From positions 1 through 64,000 of the forward strand of contig AJFK01000645.1 in NCBI GenBank assembly GCA_000467715.1: a DNA stretch of 64,000 nucleotides, written 5' to 3'. Origin of the DNA: Hysterium pulicare CBS 123377. Its lineage: Eukaryota; Ascomycota; Dothideomycetes; Hysteriales; Hysteriaceae. Numbering within the stretch: position 1 is the first letter of the stretch; each line of letters opens with the position of its first letter. The translations under genes were made by a program, and so were the position numbers. The notes beneath the pieces were generated by a model that was not told the origin of the DNA, made no database searches, and saw only the letters and a list, made by a program, of their open reading frames with translations. Positions 33,982 to 43,932 of this stretch are shown here, one piece after another.

Positions 33982-35331
33982 GTCCACATTCCACGCCCTC
34001 GCAAATGCTAGCATCCCACCGTATGGAACCATTTGTTTTCCATACCTATCCACCAGTCCCTTCAAGATACTTCGATCTTTTCCCTTTATACCAATATCCA
34101 AGAATGCAGTTGTAAATTCCGTTGTCGCGTTCCAAGCAAATCTCCCGTCTACACTCCCAAGTCCCATCACGCTCGCTTTCTCTCCTCTCCTTACTATTCG
34201 CTTAGTTTTGTTCTTATCTCCGCCATCATCTCCTTCATCCGACGCGGTCAAATTCATCAACAAAGGGAGATCCGAATAGTCGAAATGTCCCGCTTTCTTA
34301 AGATCCCATTCCCAGTGCGAACCTTTCAGATGCGGCCAGTCAGAAGGCCAGTTAATATCATTCACTTTCGTATAATTTTCCCTTCCGAAAAAGAGAACAG
34401 TCTTCTGCACATCGCCCGCCAACCTCGGAGGTGTCCCATCCCAGTCCACCCCGACAACGACTCTCGAATCATTAGCCGCAAGGCTCACAGCTGTCCCACC
34501 TCCGAGCCCATGTCCTACAACCCCTACCTTCTTCACTGTGAATGTGGAATTATCCACCGCACCCGCAACCAATTTCTTCACGACTTCTGGATCTTGCAAC
34601 TTCTCCAACACGAACTGGATATCCCGCGTCCTTACCCCCATCACGTCCTCCACAGTCCCATTAAATTCGCTAACCGGAACGAAAGGATCTAGCTCAACTT
34701 TCTTCAACGCCACTTCGCCATCTGGGAACTCGACTATGCTGGCATCATACGGATGATCGACCGTCACGACCGCATACCCGCTACTAGCGATTTGATGAGC
34801 TATAGCGCCATACAGAAATCGACTCGTTCCTACTTCTGGGGAGAGGACAACAAGAGCGAAGTCGTGCGGGTCGATTGTTCTTTCGGTGTCTGGACAGCAG
34901 AGTTGGAATTTCGCTTTTCCGAAGACTCCGGCGCTTTCGCCATTACCATGGCTATCCCCTCCCGCTCTTCTTGCTCTTTCTCTCCTCTGTAGTCCTTTCT
35001 TGTCTCCACCGGTGTCGCCGTCGGGGAAGAACATTTTTTCGGTGACGTTGGCGGTTTTCTGGGACATATACTCCGTCTTACACAATTCGTGGCATTGTTT
35101 CCGATCCACGGGATAGGAGAGCGAGATCATTACTTTGCGATTTGGAGATTCGTCTGGACGGTAGGGATCTGGGCGTGAGGCGTCCGTTAAAGAGAGATGG
35201 GTCATGGAGACATTGAAGCCGCTTTTGGGGAATGGAATCAGGATTTCTTGACGATTTCCTGCGAAGGCGAGTGGGAGGAGCGGAAGGAGAACGAAGGCTG
35301 TGGGGAGCCATTGAACGAGGATTTGGACCAT
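33946..35331 (-). CDS. Secreted PAF-acetylhydrolase-like protein lacking the nucleophile serine
   Basis: A single exon from ATG 35331, chosen because it gives the signal peptide MVQILVQWLPTAFVLLPLL; an ATG at 35382 is in frame upstream. The protein has 461 aa. VMISLSYPVD, VVLSPEVGTSRFLYGAIAHQI and VVTVDHPYDAS are typical of the PAF-acetylhydrolase isoform II family of alpha/beta hydrolases. The nucleophile elbow, GHSxGG in active members, reads GHGLGGGT here, with a GGG glycine codon. The later Asp (GVDWDG) and His (AGHFDYSDLP) regions are kept. Hydrolase activity by the usual mechanism is therefore unlikely, although the frame is intact and the fold seems conserved. Several N-glycosylation sequons support secretion. 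It is convergent with RNase H-like member 1, 135 nt away. Confidence 0.82.
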   Translation of the reverse strand: MVQILVQWLPTAFVLLPLLPLAFAGNRQEILIPFPKSGFNVSMTHLSLTDASRPDPYRPDESPNRKVMISLSYPVDRKQCHELCKTEYMSQKTANVTEKMFFPDGDTGGDKKGLQRRERARRAGGDSHGNGESAGVFGKAKFQLCCPDTERTIDPHDFALVVLSPEVGTSRFLYGAIAHQIASSGYAVVTVDHPYDASIVEFPDGEVALKKVELDPFVPVSEFNGTVEDVMGVRTRDIQFVLEKLQDPEVVKKLVAGAVDNSTFTVKKVGVVGHGLGGGTAVSLAANDSRVVVGVDWDGTPPRLAGDVQKTVLFFGRENYTKVNDINWPSDWPHLKGSHWEWDLKKAGHFDYSDLPLLMNLTASDEGDDGGDKNKTKRIVRRGEKASVMGLGSVDGRFAWNATTEFTTAFLDIGIKGKDRSILKGLVDRYGKQMVPYGGMLAFARAWNVDLNLTQIEFDTD

Positions 35332-36043
35332 TTCTGAGGGCGCTCCTAAGGTGGAGCCTGGGGTTTTCTTTATGCGTCTCAAACGGTTTTCAATTGTTGA
35401 ATAGATGCTCTTTTTGGTGCAAGCCTAAAGTTGTTCACTACAGAAGGGAAAGAATGAATGTCGCCATGCTGAGAAATTGCACGACTCAATAAGAAAACGA
35501 GATGAATTGAGGTGCGGCTGCGCTCCCCTTTACCTACTAACCAATTGACCTCATTGCGTACCTTAATTAATGGAGCTGTAGATCCTCCGCATTTTCGAGA
35601 TTACTCAAGATTGGCCTTGGCTCTGGTGGTGCTCAATAGTCTGAGGTCGCAAGGGGTCTCAATATATAATATCTACTTATCCGGCGGCTAAGCTTAACAA
35701 GGAAATTGGACCACTTCGTTGTTGGGGAACAAGAACCTCAGGAAGTCGAGGGGTTGTAATATTTGAGATCAGGGAGGGTTTGGAATATGATTGAAGTATC
35801 ATAGGTTTAGTGCAGTGATGCACTTATTGCTTACCACTGTACGTAGAGCGCGAATCATGACAGCGCTTATGGCTCCTACATTTCTTCTCGAGTATGTATT
35901 CTGCCTAGAACACCGTAAGCCAGGACGGGAGTGCATAGAGAAATCACGATTAAGGGCATTGGAAGTCCTGAAGGTAGCACCACTCCCAAACGATCTTTCC
36001 GCCAGCTTCCTCTTCTCGTTTCCGCTTCATAAACTCCATCCTC
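35332..36043. other. Intergenic spacer
   Basis: About 700 nt between the PAF-AH-like start and the 3' end of RNase H-like member 2. No gene recognised. Confidence 0.5.
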
Positions 36044-37024
36044 TCAATACCTTTGTCCTCCTCCACCACTCTGGGCAACATCTCCCCTGAATCTTACCAA
36101 CTTCGGCAACGCAAGCTGGCCATACGCAAACCAACTCCTCGCCTTCCGATGCAAGAACTCGTCTCTTACATCCTCACTAGCTCCCTTCAATCCTTCAGGT
36201 AAAGCAATGTCCTCCTCCACTTTCCGATCCCCCAGTATCTGGACTTGCAGTTCAACCCCTTTATCAGCCGCATTGTGCGCCTTCCAATTTCCTTGGCTTC
36301 CGGACTTTTGATGCCCCTTCACCCATCTCAACTCCACTCTCACACCGGCGTGCGCCAACGCCTCCGCGCGATCTAACACATCTTCCAGCGCCCAATTTTT
36401 ACCAAGCATGGGGCCTAGAGCGTAGAACTTCGAGTCGCGAATGCTTTCCAGCAGATCACCGCAGTCAGAGTAGACAGTCACCGTCCTCAAGCCATGGCGG
36501 CTGGATGTCGCAGTATCGAGCGCAAGGCCCAAAGCAGCGCCTATAGCAAAGAGTTCCGCATCGCCCGCCTCGCCTGTGTTGCGGCCCAGAGGATATGGCT
36601 TTGAGATCCAATCCCAGCTCGGGCTCCAGCTACCGTCAATACGTTTGACGACTTCACCGACATTCAGTTCGCGCCATACCACTCCTGCGCCCATGCAACC
36701 CTGCTCCTCGCCCCTTCCGTGGACGGAGCCATCAGTCCAGAAGATTGGGTTCAAGGGATCTGGGGGTTTAGATTCGTCGTGTTGGGCCAGTTCGACCGAA
36801 AATTGAATTGTGGAAGCGATGAAAACCGTGCCGGCGAAGGTACGGCGAGATGAGCCGGCGCCTATGATGGAGTTGAAGATGCGGTGAGCTCGGTCGGTGT
36901 GCTGCTTCTTTAGGAGGCGTTTTTGATCTTTTCGCTCGCGACGGAGCCTGTGCTTCTCTTGTTGGAGGATCCGGTCGATTTCGTGCTGGGCCCTCCTTTG
37001 GCAAGGTTCGAGGAGTGGCATCAT
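36044..37024 (-). CDS. RNase H-like protein, family member 2
   Basis: A single exon of 326 codons from ATG 37024. The Arg/Lys/Gln-rich N-terminus leads to the family motif RIFNSIIGAGSSRRTFAG. The RNase H domain has FWTDGS, GDAELFAIGAAL and VYSDCGDL. NWALEDVLDRAEAL and WVKGHQ follow, then NWKAHNAADKG, again with His in place of the fourth Asp. The C-terminal motif LPEGLKGASEDVRDEFL is shared with both relatives. It lacks the long helical tail of member 1. Tandem with member 3 on the same strand, 292 nt away, with a duplicated promoter element upstream of both. Confidence 0.82.
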   Translation of the reverse strand: MMPLLEPCQRRAQHEIDRILQQEKHRLRRERKDQKRLLKKQHTDRAHRIFNSIIGAGSSRRTFAGTVFIASTIQFSVELAQHDESKPPDPLNPIFWTDGSVHGRGEEQGCMGAGVVWRELNVGEVVKRIDGSWSPSWDWISKPYPLGRNTGEAGDAELFAIGAALGLALDTATSSRHGLRTVTVYSDCGDLLESIRDSKFYALGPMLGKNWALEDVLDRAEALAHAGVRVELRWVKGHQKSGSQGNWKAHNAADKGVELQVQILGDRKVEEDIALPEGLKGASEDVRDEFLHRKARSWFAYGQLALPKLVRFRGDVAQSGGGGQRY

Positions 37025-37135
37025 GATAGGTGACCCGAAGTCAAGCTGAGAGAAGGTAGTTTACAAGCCGTTCAGGTTGCAGTGTTGAGGGCAGAGAGGT
37101 TCCTGTAGTGGTTTGGTGTGACCTCGATATACCTT

Positions 37136-37153
37136 GAGGGTGTTATGAAGTCA
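37136..37153 (-). promoter_or_regulatory. Promoter element shared by RNase H-like members 2 and 3, copy A
   Basis: GAGGGTGTTATGAAGTCA lies about 110 bp upstream of the member 2 start and recurs with one mismatch upstream of member 3. Weaker similarity (GGGCAGAGA and TGTAG) continues on the ATG-proximal side. Either a conserved regulatory site or a remnant of the duplication. Confidence 0.6.
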
Positions 37154-37316
37154 CGACCAGAAACCGTCCAGACAGACCCCTCATGTGGTTTGCACCCGTA
37201 TTTGTAAATCGCTAACGGAGCTGTTGTTTGGTGAAGTGAATCGAGCCAAGCAACTGATGACTTGGTAAAACTTAGCATTCGTGATCAGGGCATTGACAAC
37301 CACGGCGACAAAACCC

Positions 37317-38225
37317 TCATACAACCCTTCCGCCATCTCCTTCAGGAACGCCTGCATTAGCAAAGTCCACCATTTCGTCTTCGCTCTTGTCCACCAATCT
37401 CAGTAACAGAGGACCTGCGCCTATCACCCGCGAAGTTCTCGCGGCCCTAAACAGAAACTCCTGCTTCACGTCCTCACTAACTCCTCTAAGTGCCTCCGGC
37501 AACAGAATCACCTCCTCGCCCCTTTGTCGCTCCCCTAGCAACGCAGCCTGCAACTCCACAGCCCTATCTGCCGCTTCATGCGCTTTCTGATTCCCTTCAC
37601 TCGCTGAATGCCCCTTAACCCAGATCAGATCCACATCCACATTCGCGCCTACCAGCGTCTCCGCCCGATCCAGTACATCTTCAAGAGTCCAGCGCTCAGA
37701 AATGACAGGACCCAGAGCACAAGTTGTGGCGTCGCGGAGGTTTTGAAGCACACTGCCGGCGTCAGAGTATATAGTTACGGAAGCGTGACCGTCAGGCTGA
37801 TATTTGAGCTTGTCGCAAGCAATCTCCAACGCGGCACTGATGCCAAAAAGCTCAGCATCGCAGCTTTCACCTGTATTTTGACCCAGCGGACATAGTTTCT
37901 CGCCCCATCCAGTCTTCGTACGGCTATCTCGCCACACTACCCCAGCGCCCAGAACACCTTGCTTTTGACCTTGGTTGTGTTGGGAGCCATCGACCCAGAA
38001 GATCAAGTGTCTGGGATCGTGACGTCGCCGCTCATCGTTTTGGGATTGAATAATTGATCGCTCTTCACTGAGCATGGTGATTCTGCCGGCAAAGCGACGG
38101 CGAGAAGGGCCTGGTGGACCCATTATTTGCGTGTATATTCGCTGGATCCTGTCTCGGTGTTCCTGGATTAGGAGGCGTTTTTGGAGTTTTCGTTGATGGC
38201 GGGCTTCGCCACTTAGTCGAGGCAT
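37317..38225 (-). CDS. RNase H-like protein, family member 3
   Basis: A single exon of 302 codons from ATG 38225. The basic N-terminus is short. The first family motif is looser (RIYTQIMGPPGPSRRRFAG). The catalytic domain has FWVDGS, CDAELFGISAALE, IYSDAGS, RWTLEDVLDRAE and WVKGHS. It closes with NQKAHEAADRA, with His at the fourth-carboxylate site. LPEALRGVSEDVKQEFLF is the shared C-terminal motif. An Asp/Glu-rich tail replaces the basic helix of member 1. The three canonical carboxylates are intact, so nucleic-acid cleavage is possible. Substrate and partners are unknown. Confidence 0.82.
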   Translation of the reverse strand: MPRLSGEARHQRKLQKRLLIQEHRDRIQRIYTQIMGPPGPSRRRFAGRITMLSEERSIIQSQNDERRRHDPRHLIFWVDGSQHNQGQKQGVLGAGVVWRDSRTKTGWGEKLCPLGQNTGESCDAELFGISAALEIACDKLKYQPDGHASVTIYSDAGSVLQNLRDATTCALGPVISERWTLEDVLDRAETLVGANVDVDLIWVKGHSASEGNQKAHEAADRAVELQAALLGERQRGEEVILLPEALRGVSEDVKQEFLFRAARTSRVIGAGPLLLRLVDKSEDEMVDFANAGVPEGDGGRVV

Positions 38226-38298
38226 TGTGATGGTTGTGCTGGGGGTAAGCGAAGAGTACAGATGTTGGAAGGAGTTGGGGCAGAGACGCTTTTGTAGC

Positions 38299-38316
38299 GA
38301 GGGTGTTGTGAAGTCA
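38299..38316 (-). promoter_or_regulatory. Promoter element shared by RNase H-like members 2 and 3, copy B
   Basis: GAGGGTGTTGTGAAGTCA, one base different from copy A, lies about 75 bp upstream of the member 3 start, with the same upstream GGGCAGAGA and TGTAG companions. Confidence 0.6.
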
Positions 38317-38513
38317 TAGCGGCATCACCAAGCTGATCAGGTGACTTCGATCTGCATGAGTGAATTCACTAAGTCGTTGCATCAGTCAAGGATGCTAATA
38401 GTGTAGTCACTCACGTGCTTTGTCTCTTTAAGATCGGGATTCTCCCCGTCTCGTAAAACATATTCTGAAGGATCCAAAACTTATTCCATCCGTTTCCCAT
38501 TGTGCTTAACTGT

Positions 38514-39834
38514 TCATCTTCCCCCAAACAGAGGATGTGTCCCGAATTGGCTGCGATTCCCCATCTGGACCCCAGACTTTTGCACGCTCCTCGCATACTC
38601 CGTCACCGTCTCTCCCCACTCTCTCAAACCCTTAACTTCTCTTTTCTCCCCCATCATATCTGCAAGCGCCATAGCATCGTAAGCAGCCTGACTCGTACTT
38701 GCCGCAGTATGCGGTCTGAATCCCGCCAAAGCATCTCCCACTAACAACACCTTTCCACTCTCCAAAATGGCTTTCGGTACGATAACATCCGTTACAGCCT
38801 GCACGAACGGAACCTTCGTCTTCTGGACAATCTCAGCAAATTGGGGCGGGAGAAGCTTCTTTGCGGATTCTTTCTGTTTCGTCCACACCGAGTCCTGTAT
38901 ACCACCCGGTGGAATAGTAACTCGATGGCGCTCTCCATCGTTATCCGTCATTAGTTCCACGTGCTCGGGCGAATTCTCCGCATAGTTGCAATACCAGACC
39001 CAGTTCACCAATCTCTCTCCTCTCTCTAGACTGCCCGCCTTTCCCGGGATCAAGTAAGCCAATATTTGAATACCTTGTTCATGATAAAATGTGAATTTTT
39101 CTGCGAAGGCATCTGCTGCGGAATCCGATACTTGGGTCTCAGGGACTGTACCTCGCCAGGCGACGTAGCCCGCATACTTGCGCTTGATGTCTGGAAAGTA
39201 GCGAGAGCGCGTTGCGGAAGAGGCGCCTTCTGCTGCTATCACCATGTCTGCTTCTACGGTGAAGATTTCGCCGGATGAGCGCTCTACGGTGACTTCAACC
39301 GATTTCTCTGGGTCGCTGGATTTAATCCCACTGACTGTGCATCCATAGTCATAAATTGCCTCCCCCTCTCCCTCGACTTTTGGTCCCGGTTTCGCATATT
39401 CGGTCTCCACACCATCGAAATTGGAGCGGAGTAGATGATAGACTAAGTCCCAGCTAGTCATCTTTTGCTGTGTGTTCTCTCGGTGGATCTCATTTCCTTC
39501 TAGATCGAGATAATGTCGTAGGCGGCTGGTCACCGCAATGGGTGTTTTTGTGAGATCATATTTCGAGAAAAAGTTTTGCACGTCGCCACCTGCCACTATG
39601 CCAGCTCCTTGGTCGTGCATGAGAGGTGTTGGGTTACGCTCGAAGATGCGGACGTTGTACGAAAGGCGCTTTAGGGCGATGCCGGTGAAGAGGCCCCCTA
39701 AACTGCCCCCTACCTGTATCGATTAAGTACGGTTCCTTGGGTAAGGAGGGCTGAATAAATGATCGGTTGATCGAATAGAAAGAGATGGAGTCAAAGCTTA
39801 CGACTACTATGTTCATCGGATCGCGCTTGCTCAT
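38514..39834 (-). CDS. FAD-dependent aromatic-ring monooxygenase
   Basis: Two exons (39834-39802 and 39713-38514) with an 88-nt intron encode 410 aa. Splicing joins MNIVVV to VGGSLGGLFTGIALK, forming the N-terminal FAD-binding beta-alpha-beta (GxGxxG-type) motif. ADMVIAAEGASSATR corresponds to the DG motif region. LLVGDALAGFRPHTAASTSQA is the GD motif that contacts FAD ribose. The layout and SWDLVYHLLRSNFDG segment resemble class A flavoprotein hydroxylases of the 2,6-dihydroxypyridine 3-monooxygenase type. The enzyme would hydroxylate an aromatic or heteroaromatic compound with NAD(P)H and O2 in the cytosol. The substrate is unknown. An ATG at 39846 is an alternative start. Confidence 0.87.
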
Positions 39835-40301
39835 GGCTCTGAGCATGTGGGAAAGGGTAGACGAGAAAAGTTATGACAGCGATCGATGATAGAAGATGAT
39901 CTAAGAGTTATTGAAGTACATCTATTTCCATGGAAAGTGGAGAGTTGGAATTCGAAGGTTAGATGTACAAAATATCCTTGCTGGTTGATAACACAAGCTG
40001 ACTTAGGATAGTGATTTGAGTAGCGGAAGATCTCACCATCAAGAAGGCACACCTTTCGATTGTGGGCATATAGGTCTACTTATTCCCCGTGGCAGAGGAT
40101 ATCTGTGTCTGCATTGATGGTTCCGTCATGATTCATTTGTTTAAGCCGGGAGTTGTGGCAGTCGAAGGATAATTACGTCATGAGCTGTTCTCCTATCTTA
40201 CGTAATCATATACTTCCTATTCTTTCCCCTTCCTAGTCTAACATCGTTATTGTAACGCAGCAAAAGGGTGTAGGTGAGTACATTCTTCCCATTCATTCCA
40301 T
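39835..40301. other. Intergenic spacer
   Basis: About 470 nt between the monooxygenase start and the esterase 3' end; no gene recognised. Confidence 0.5.
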
Positions 40302-41308
40302 CTATGCGATCCCAAACCAAGCCAAATCTACAGTCTCATGTACGGGCACCGTATGACCAGCCCCTTGTGCGGAGTACGCCACAAACTTAGTCCCATCACC
40401 ATACACCATCTGTGTATACCCACTCTGCGGAGTGTTAGTAACATTCTTCGTAAAGCTGACATCCAAAAGTCCACTCCACTCCTTGATCTGCTCTGCCAAA
40501 TTCTCATGGTAATTGACAAAGTTATCCGCAGTCCCGTGCCAGGTCTGCATCTTGTGATACGAGCCATTATATCCCGGATACATAGCCTTCACTTGCGCAA
40601 CCCACTCCGCTTGCGTCTTTATGACTTTCCCATCTGCACATTTTGGATCCGCAGTCTGGGGGCTCGCGCCCGGGGACCCAGCAAGACAACCCGCGGCGAC
40701 ACCAGAATAACAACTCCCAGCAGCGAAGACATCGGGATAAATCGCCATCAGCACATTGGTCATCATGCCTCCCGAACTGGATCCAGTGACGAAGATCTTC
40801 TTAGGGTCGGCATTATATTTTTGGATGGTGTAATTCACCATTTGCACGAGGCCTGTTGGGTCGCCTCCGCCGTCGCGCGTGAGCGCTTTTTTGGAGGCGA
40901 CATCCCAGCAGTTGTTGTCGTGTTTGGTGCTGGGGAAGATGTTTATGAAGCCGTGAGTGTCGGCAAGCGAGTTGTATTTTGTGCCGCTGGAGTAGGCTTC
41001 GCCTGTGCCGCTGCAGTAATGGAGCTGGATGGGGACGTAAGCTTTGTTAATCGAGTAAAGAGGATAGCCGGGGCATTTCGGAGGAATCAAGAGAGGCAGT
41101 TGGAGCAAGTATCGAATATGATCTCTGCTAGGCTTTGGTCATAACTTACAGCGAGGATTACGGCAGGGTTCGTGGCGAGTTTTGAAGGAACGTAGATGTT
41201 CATCTGGATATTGCTCGGGTTGGATCCAAAGTTCGTGACTGGTGTGAGGGCGCCATTCGCTGCCGTTAACAAGACCGCCAGCGCAGCGGTAATAGAGGTG
41301 GAGTGCAT
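40302..41308 (-). CDS. Secreted CE1 esterase (feruloyl/acetylxylan esterase type)
   Basis: Two exons (41308-41150 and 41024-40302) with a 125-nt intron encode 293 aa. The start at 41308 gives the signal peptide MHSTSITAALAVLLTAANG; the ATG 18 bases upstream is weaker. The mature N-terminus (LTPVTNFGSNPSNIQMNIYV) and the spliced AVILALHYCSGTGEAY match fungal acetylxylan and feruloyl esterases of the LpqC/PHB-depolymerase type. GSSSGGMMTNVL holds the nucleophile Ser. WHGTADNFV supplies the Asp and GAGHTVP the His. The enzyme removes acetyl or feruloyl groups from plant hemicellulose outside the cell. A carbohydrate-binding module is absent. Confidence 0.9.
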
Positions 41309-43154
41309 CGTGAAGTTGGTCGGCAAGAAAGCAAACTAATGGATACGGAATATGATTTCACCGCGATAACTCGAATTGTGAGGATCCCACTGGATAGAAA
41401 TACTTCTCAACATTATTGGGATCGCGGATCGTTTCCTACTGTATCCTACCCTTGAGGGCAACGTCGACATGGTGAAGCCTGTGAAGCGAGTTTGGGAGTT
41501 TGGATTTGATTAAGGAAACAATCTGGCTTATAGGAACGTAGGTCGATAATGTCTCTATGATCCCGAACGGAAGGCGATTGGAAAAGCCTGTGAAAATTGA
41601 CCCTGATGACCTTCATCAGGGATCCGGCTCTTCATGTCAGACGGCTTGGCTTTCGGCAGTTACAGTGAAATGGTACGAACCCGGTGGAAAGAGAGCGTAT
41701 CCCAAGGTTTTGGGTTGCACAAGAGATATTGACTGTTCAGGCTCGAGAGCCGTTGGCACTAGCCGTATAAGGATTAGTGCGCAAAATCGGCTAAGGTAAG
41801 GTTAAAGTACTTTATTTTGTTTTCTAGAACTTATCATCTCTCCTTCTCTCCAGTCGGTTCAATCGGTTCAATCTCGATATATTGCTCCTTCTCTGCAATC
41901 ACTTGTACCCCTCGGTTTGTGTATAATATTTCCGGAGGACTCTTCATTGCAGAGTATGATAAAAGATTGGCACGGCTTGCTCAACGTTTGCATATTAGAA
42001 GTCACCGCCATCAACACTCCAGCTTCCGCGAAGCCGTGTTTATGTCGCCGATGCTCTCGAACGTAGGTGCGTCTTTTTTGAAACGCTACGCAAGAGCTTC
42101 CATCACAGACCAATATCACTTGACTTCTGCATCAGTTCGTAGGCTCCTCGAAGTCCTAAAGGTTCAGCTAACAACCTCATGGTCTCCTCAAAATCTATCT
42201 TGTTCGATTTCTAATTTAGTCACTGTTCAATGAGAGTTGCAGAATTTCTTGACCTATTTCCTGCTGTTCGTTCGGTCTCTAGTTTTGTTTGCTTAGCCTC
42301 TTAGTATGGCTTCTGGCTCGCTGCGGCTGCAGCTCCGTCTTTTCCTAAATATAGCTCCTTGGCCCTACCTGCTGCAGGGTTGCGGCGCTGCCTACCAATC
42401 GTTGTTAATGTTCGTTACACAAAGTCGCCACAATTCAGTATTATTAAGCTATATTTGGGGGCCAAAAGAACGTTTTGGTGTCCCTAGGTCGTGCAACCAA
42501 TGACAGCGACTTTGTACAGCCCCCACTAACTCCGACTCCGTCCACCTGTGACTAACGTTTCTGACCACCTGGTCCTTCTCAGCCTCAATTTCACCATTGT
42601 GGGATGGTTGTTTCAAGGTTGATAATGCTGCTGGATGCGGGTGCCTGCATAAGGTTATCATCCAGCCCCCATAGTTGCCCGGCACTGCCTGCTAGAGCCT
42701 CAGCCAGGAGCCTCACGGTCCAACATTCTCCCACCGCGTCGAACAACATAAACTCCGGGTGCGTGCTGCTACATACATATTTCTGATTGTCACACCTGAC
42801 TTGCATTTTTCTCGTGTAGGTTACTGTCTCCTTTCGATCTTATCTCCGTCTTGGTATTTGATATTCATAGAAACGGCTGCATCTTTCTTCTGATCGACTC
42901 CTGAAGTTACCTTTTCAAGCTTATAATTTATAATTCTTCACTCTCGTTCAACTTTATAAACATCTCGAAGCTCCTTTCGTCGATTTCGACACTTTTCCTT
43001 CCAAGGCAGATTCCATTCTTCGTTGCCTAATCTCTCTTAACATTGAGGCCGCCCACACTATAATCCAAGTCACCATACAAAATCGCCTTCAATCTCAAAT
43101 CAAATAACATTTCAACTTTCTCTCTCTCGAATTCAACACCGCAAACGTTTTAAA
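41309..43154. other. Long intergenic spacer
   Basis: About 1.85 kb without a recognisable gene. Open frames such as 41817-42233 and 42306-42503 have no motifs or splice support. From about 42800 to 43154 the plus strand is pyrimidine-rich, suggesting a promoter and leader for the gene at 43155. Confidence 0.45.
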
Positions 43155-43772
43155 ATGAAGACCAACGCTAAAGTACCCTCCGCCACCATTTCCACCCTTC
43201 TCCGCAGTCCCATAACAAAACGCACAATCGCCATCCAAACCCAGAACCTTGGATGCGAAAACAGATCGGACGCGCTCATCACGCAACAACTCGCTCGATT
43301 CGCCGCAAACATCGAAGTCAAAGCTGCACGCGCCCACCCTGCACACTCTTCCTTACACGATACGGCAATCACCATCAGACTCATTATATCAAACTACCAG
43401 AAGACCGATCGCCCTGGCAGAACTCGAATCTGTGATGGGTTTGAAAGAGGCTTAAGACTCGAAGATATACTGGAAATAAGCGATGAAGTGGTCGTGAAAG
43501 TGCTTGACGGGAAGTTGGCGGTCATGTCGAGAAAAAAGACGGCTCCAGCCGGCAGCATAGCGTCAGAAGAGACTTTTGTTGCCGAGGAAAGCGACGGCAC
43601 CTTGACGCGGATGCACTCTGGGTCATCCATCACTGTGATTGTTGGTGCAGGATGCAACGAAGACGAACGAAAGACGCTGATGTCAAAAATTGGGGGGATT
43701 CTAATAGCGCGGGAGCATGGTCTCAGATTGAAAGGATACATGGGAAAGGCAAAGTTTTTCAAATCGCAGTAA
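43155..43772 (+). CDS. Hypothetical protein, no recognised domain
   Basis: A single exon of 205 codons preceded by a long C/T-rich leader, as is usual for expressed fungal genes. The N-terminal half is basic and Ala/Thr-rich. The segment RLEDILEISDEVVVKVLDGKL looks like alternating helix and strand. The C-terminal part (SGSSITVIVGAGCNEDERK and SKIGGILIAREHGLRLKGY) is compact and Gly-rich. No membrane segment or signal peptide is present. I cannot place it in a family. It could be lineage-specific. Confidence 0.5.
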   Translation: MKTNAKVPSATISTLLRSPITKRTIAIQTQNLGCENRSDALITQQLARFAANIEVKAARAHPAHSSLHDTAITIRLIISNYQKTDRPGRTRICDGFERGLRLEDILEISDEVVVKVLDGKLAVMSRKKTAPAGSIASEETFVAEESDGTLTRMHSGSSITVIVGAGCNEDERKTLMSKIGGILIAREHGLRLKGYMGKAKFFKSQ

Positions 43773-43932
43773 GGTCTCATAACTACTTCTTAGTCATGGC
43801 ATAGAGAGGGCGTTTGCTTTTAGTCGCGTAGATAACATTATACCCCATGCATACATAGGTACCCATATAGACGGATCGTTAATAGCATTACAACACTCAT
43901 ACTCAATTAAATCTACGGATTATAACAATATG

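Noticed and set aside
32302-38225. RNase H-like genes as remains of retroelements
   Set aside because: No polymerase, integrase or terminal repeats lie nearby. All three frames are intact, and they share private motifs and promoters.
41817-42233. 138-codon frame in the esterase/orphan spacer
   Set aside because: No motifs, no leader and low-complexity start. Not supported as a gene.
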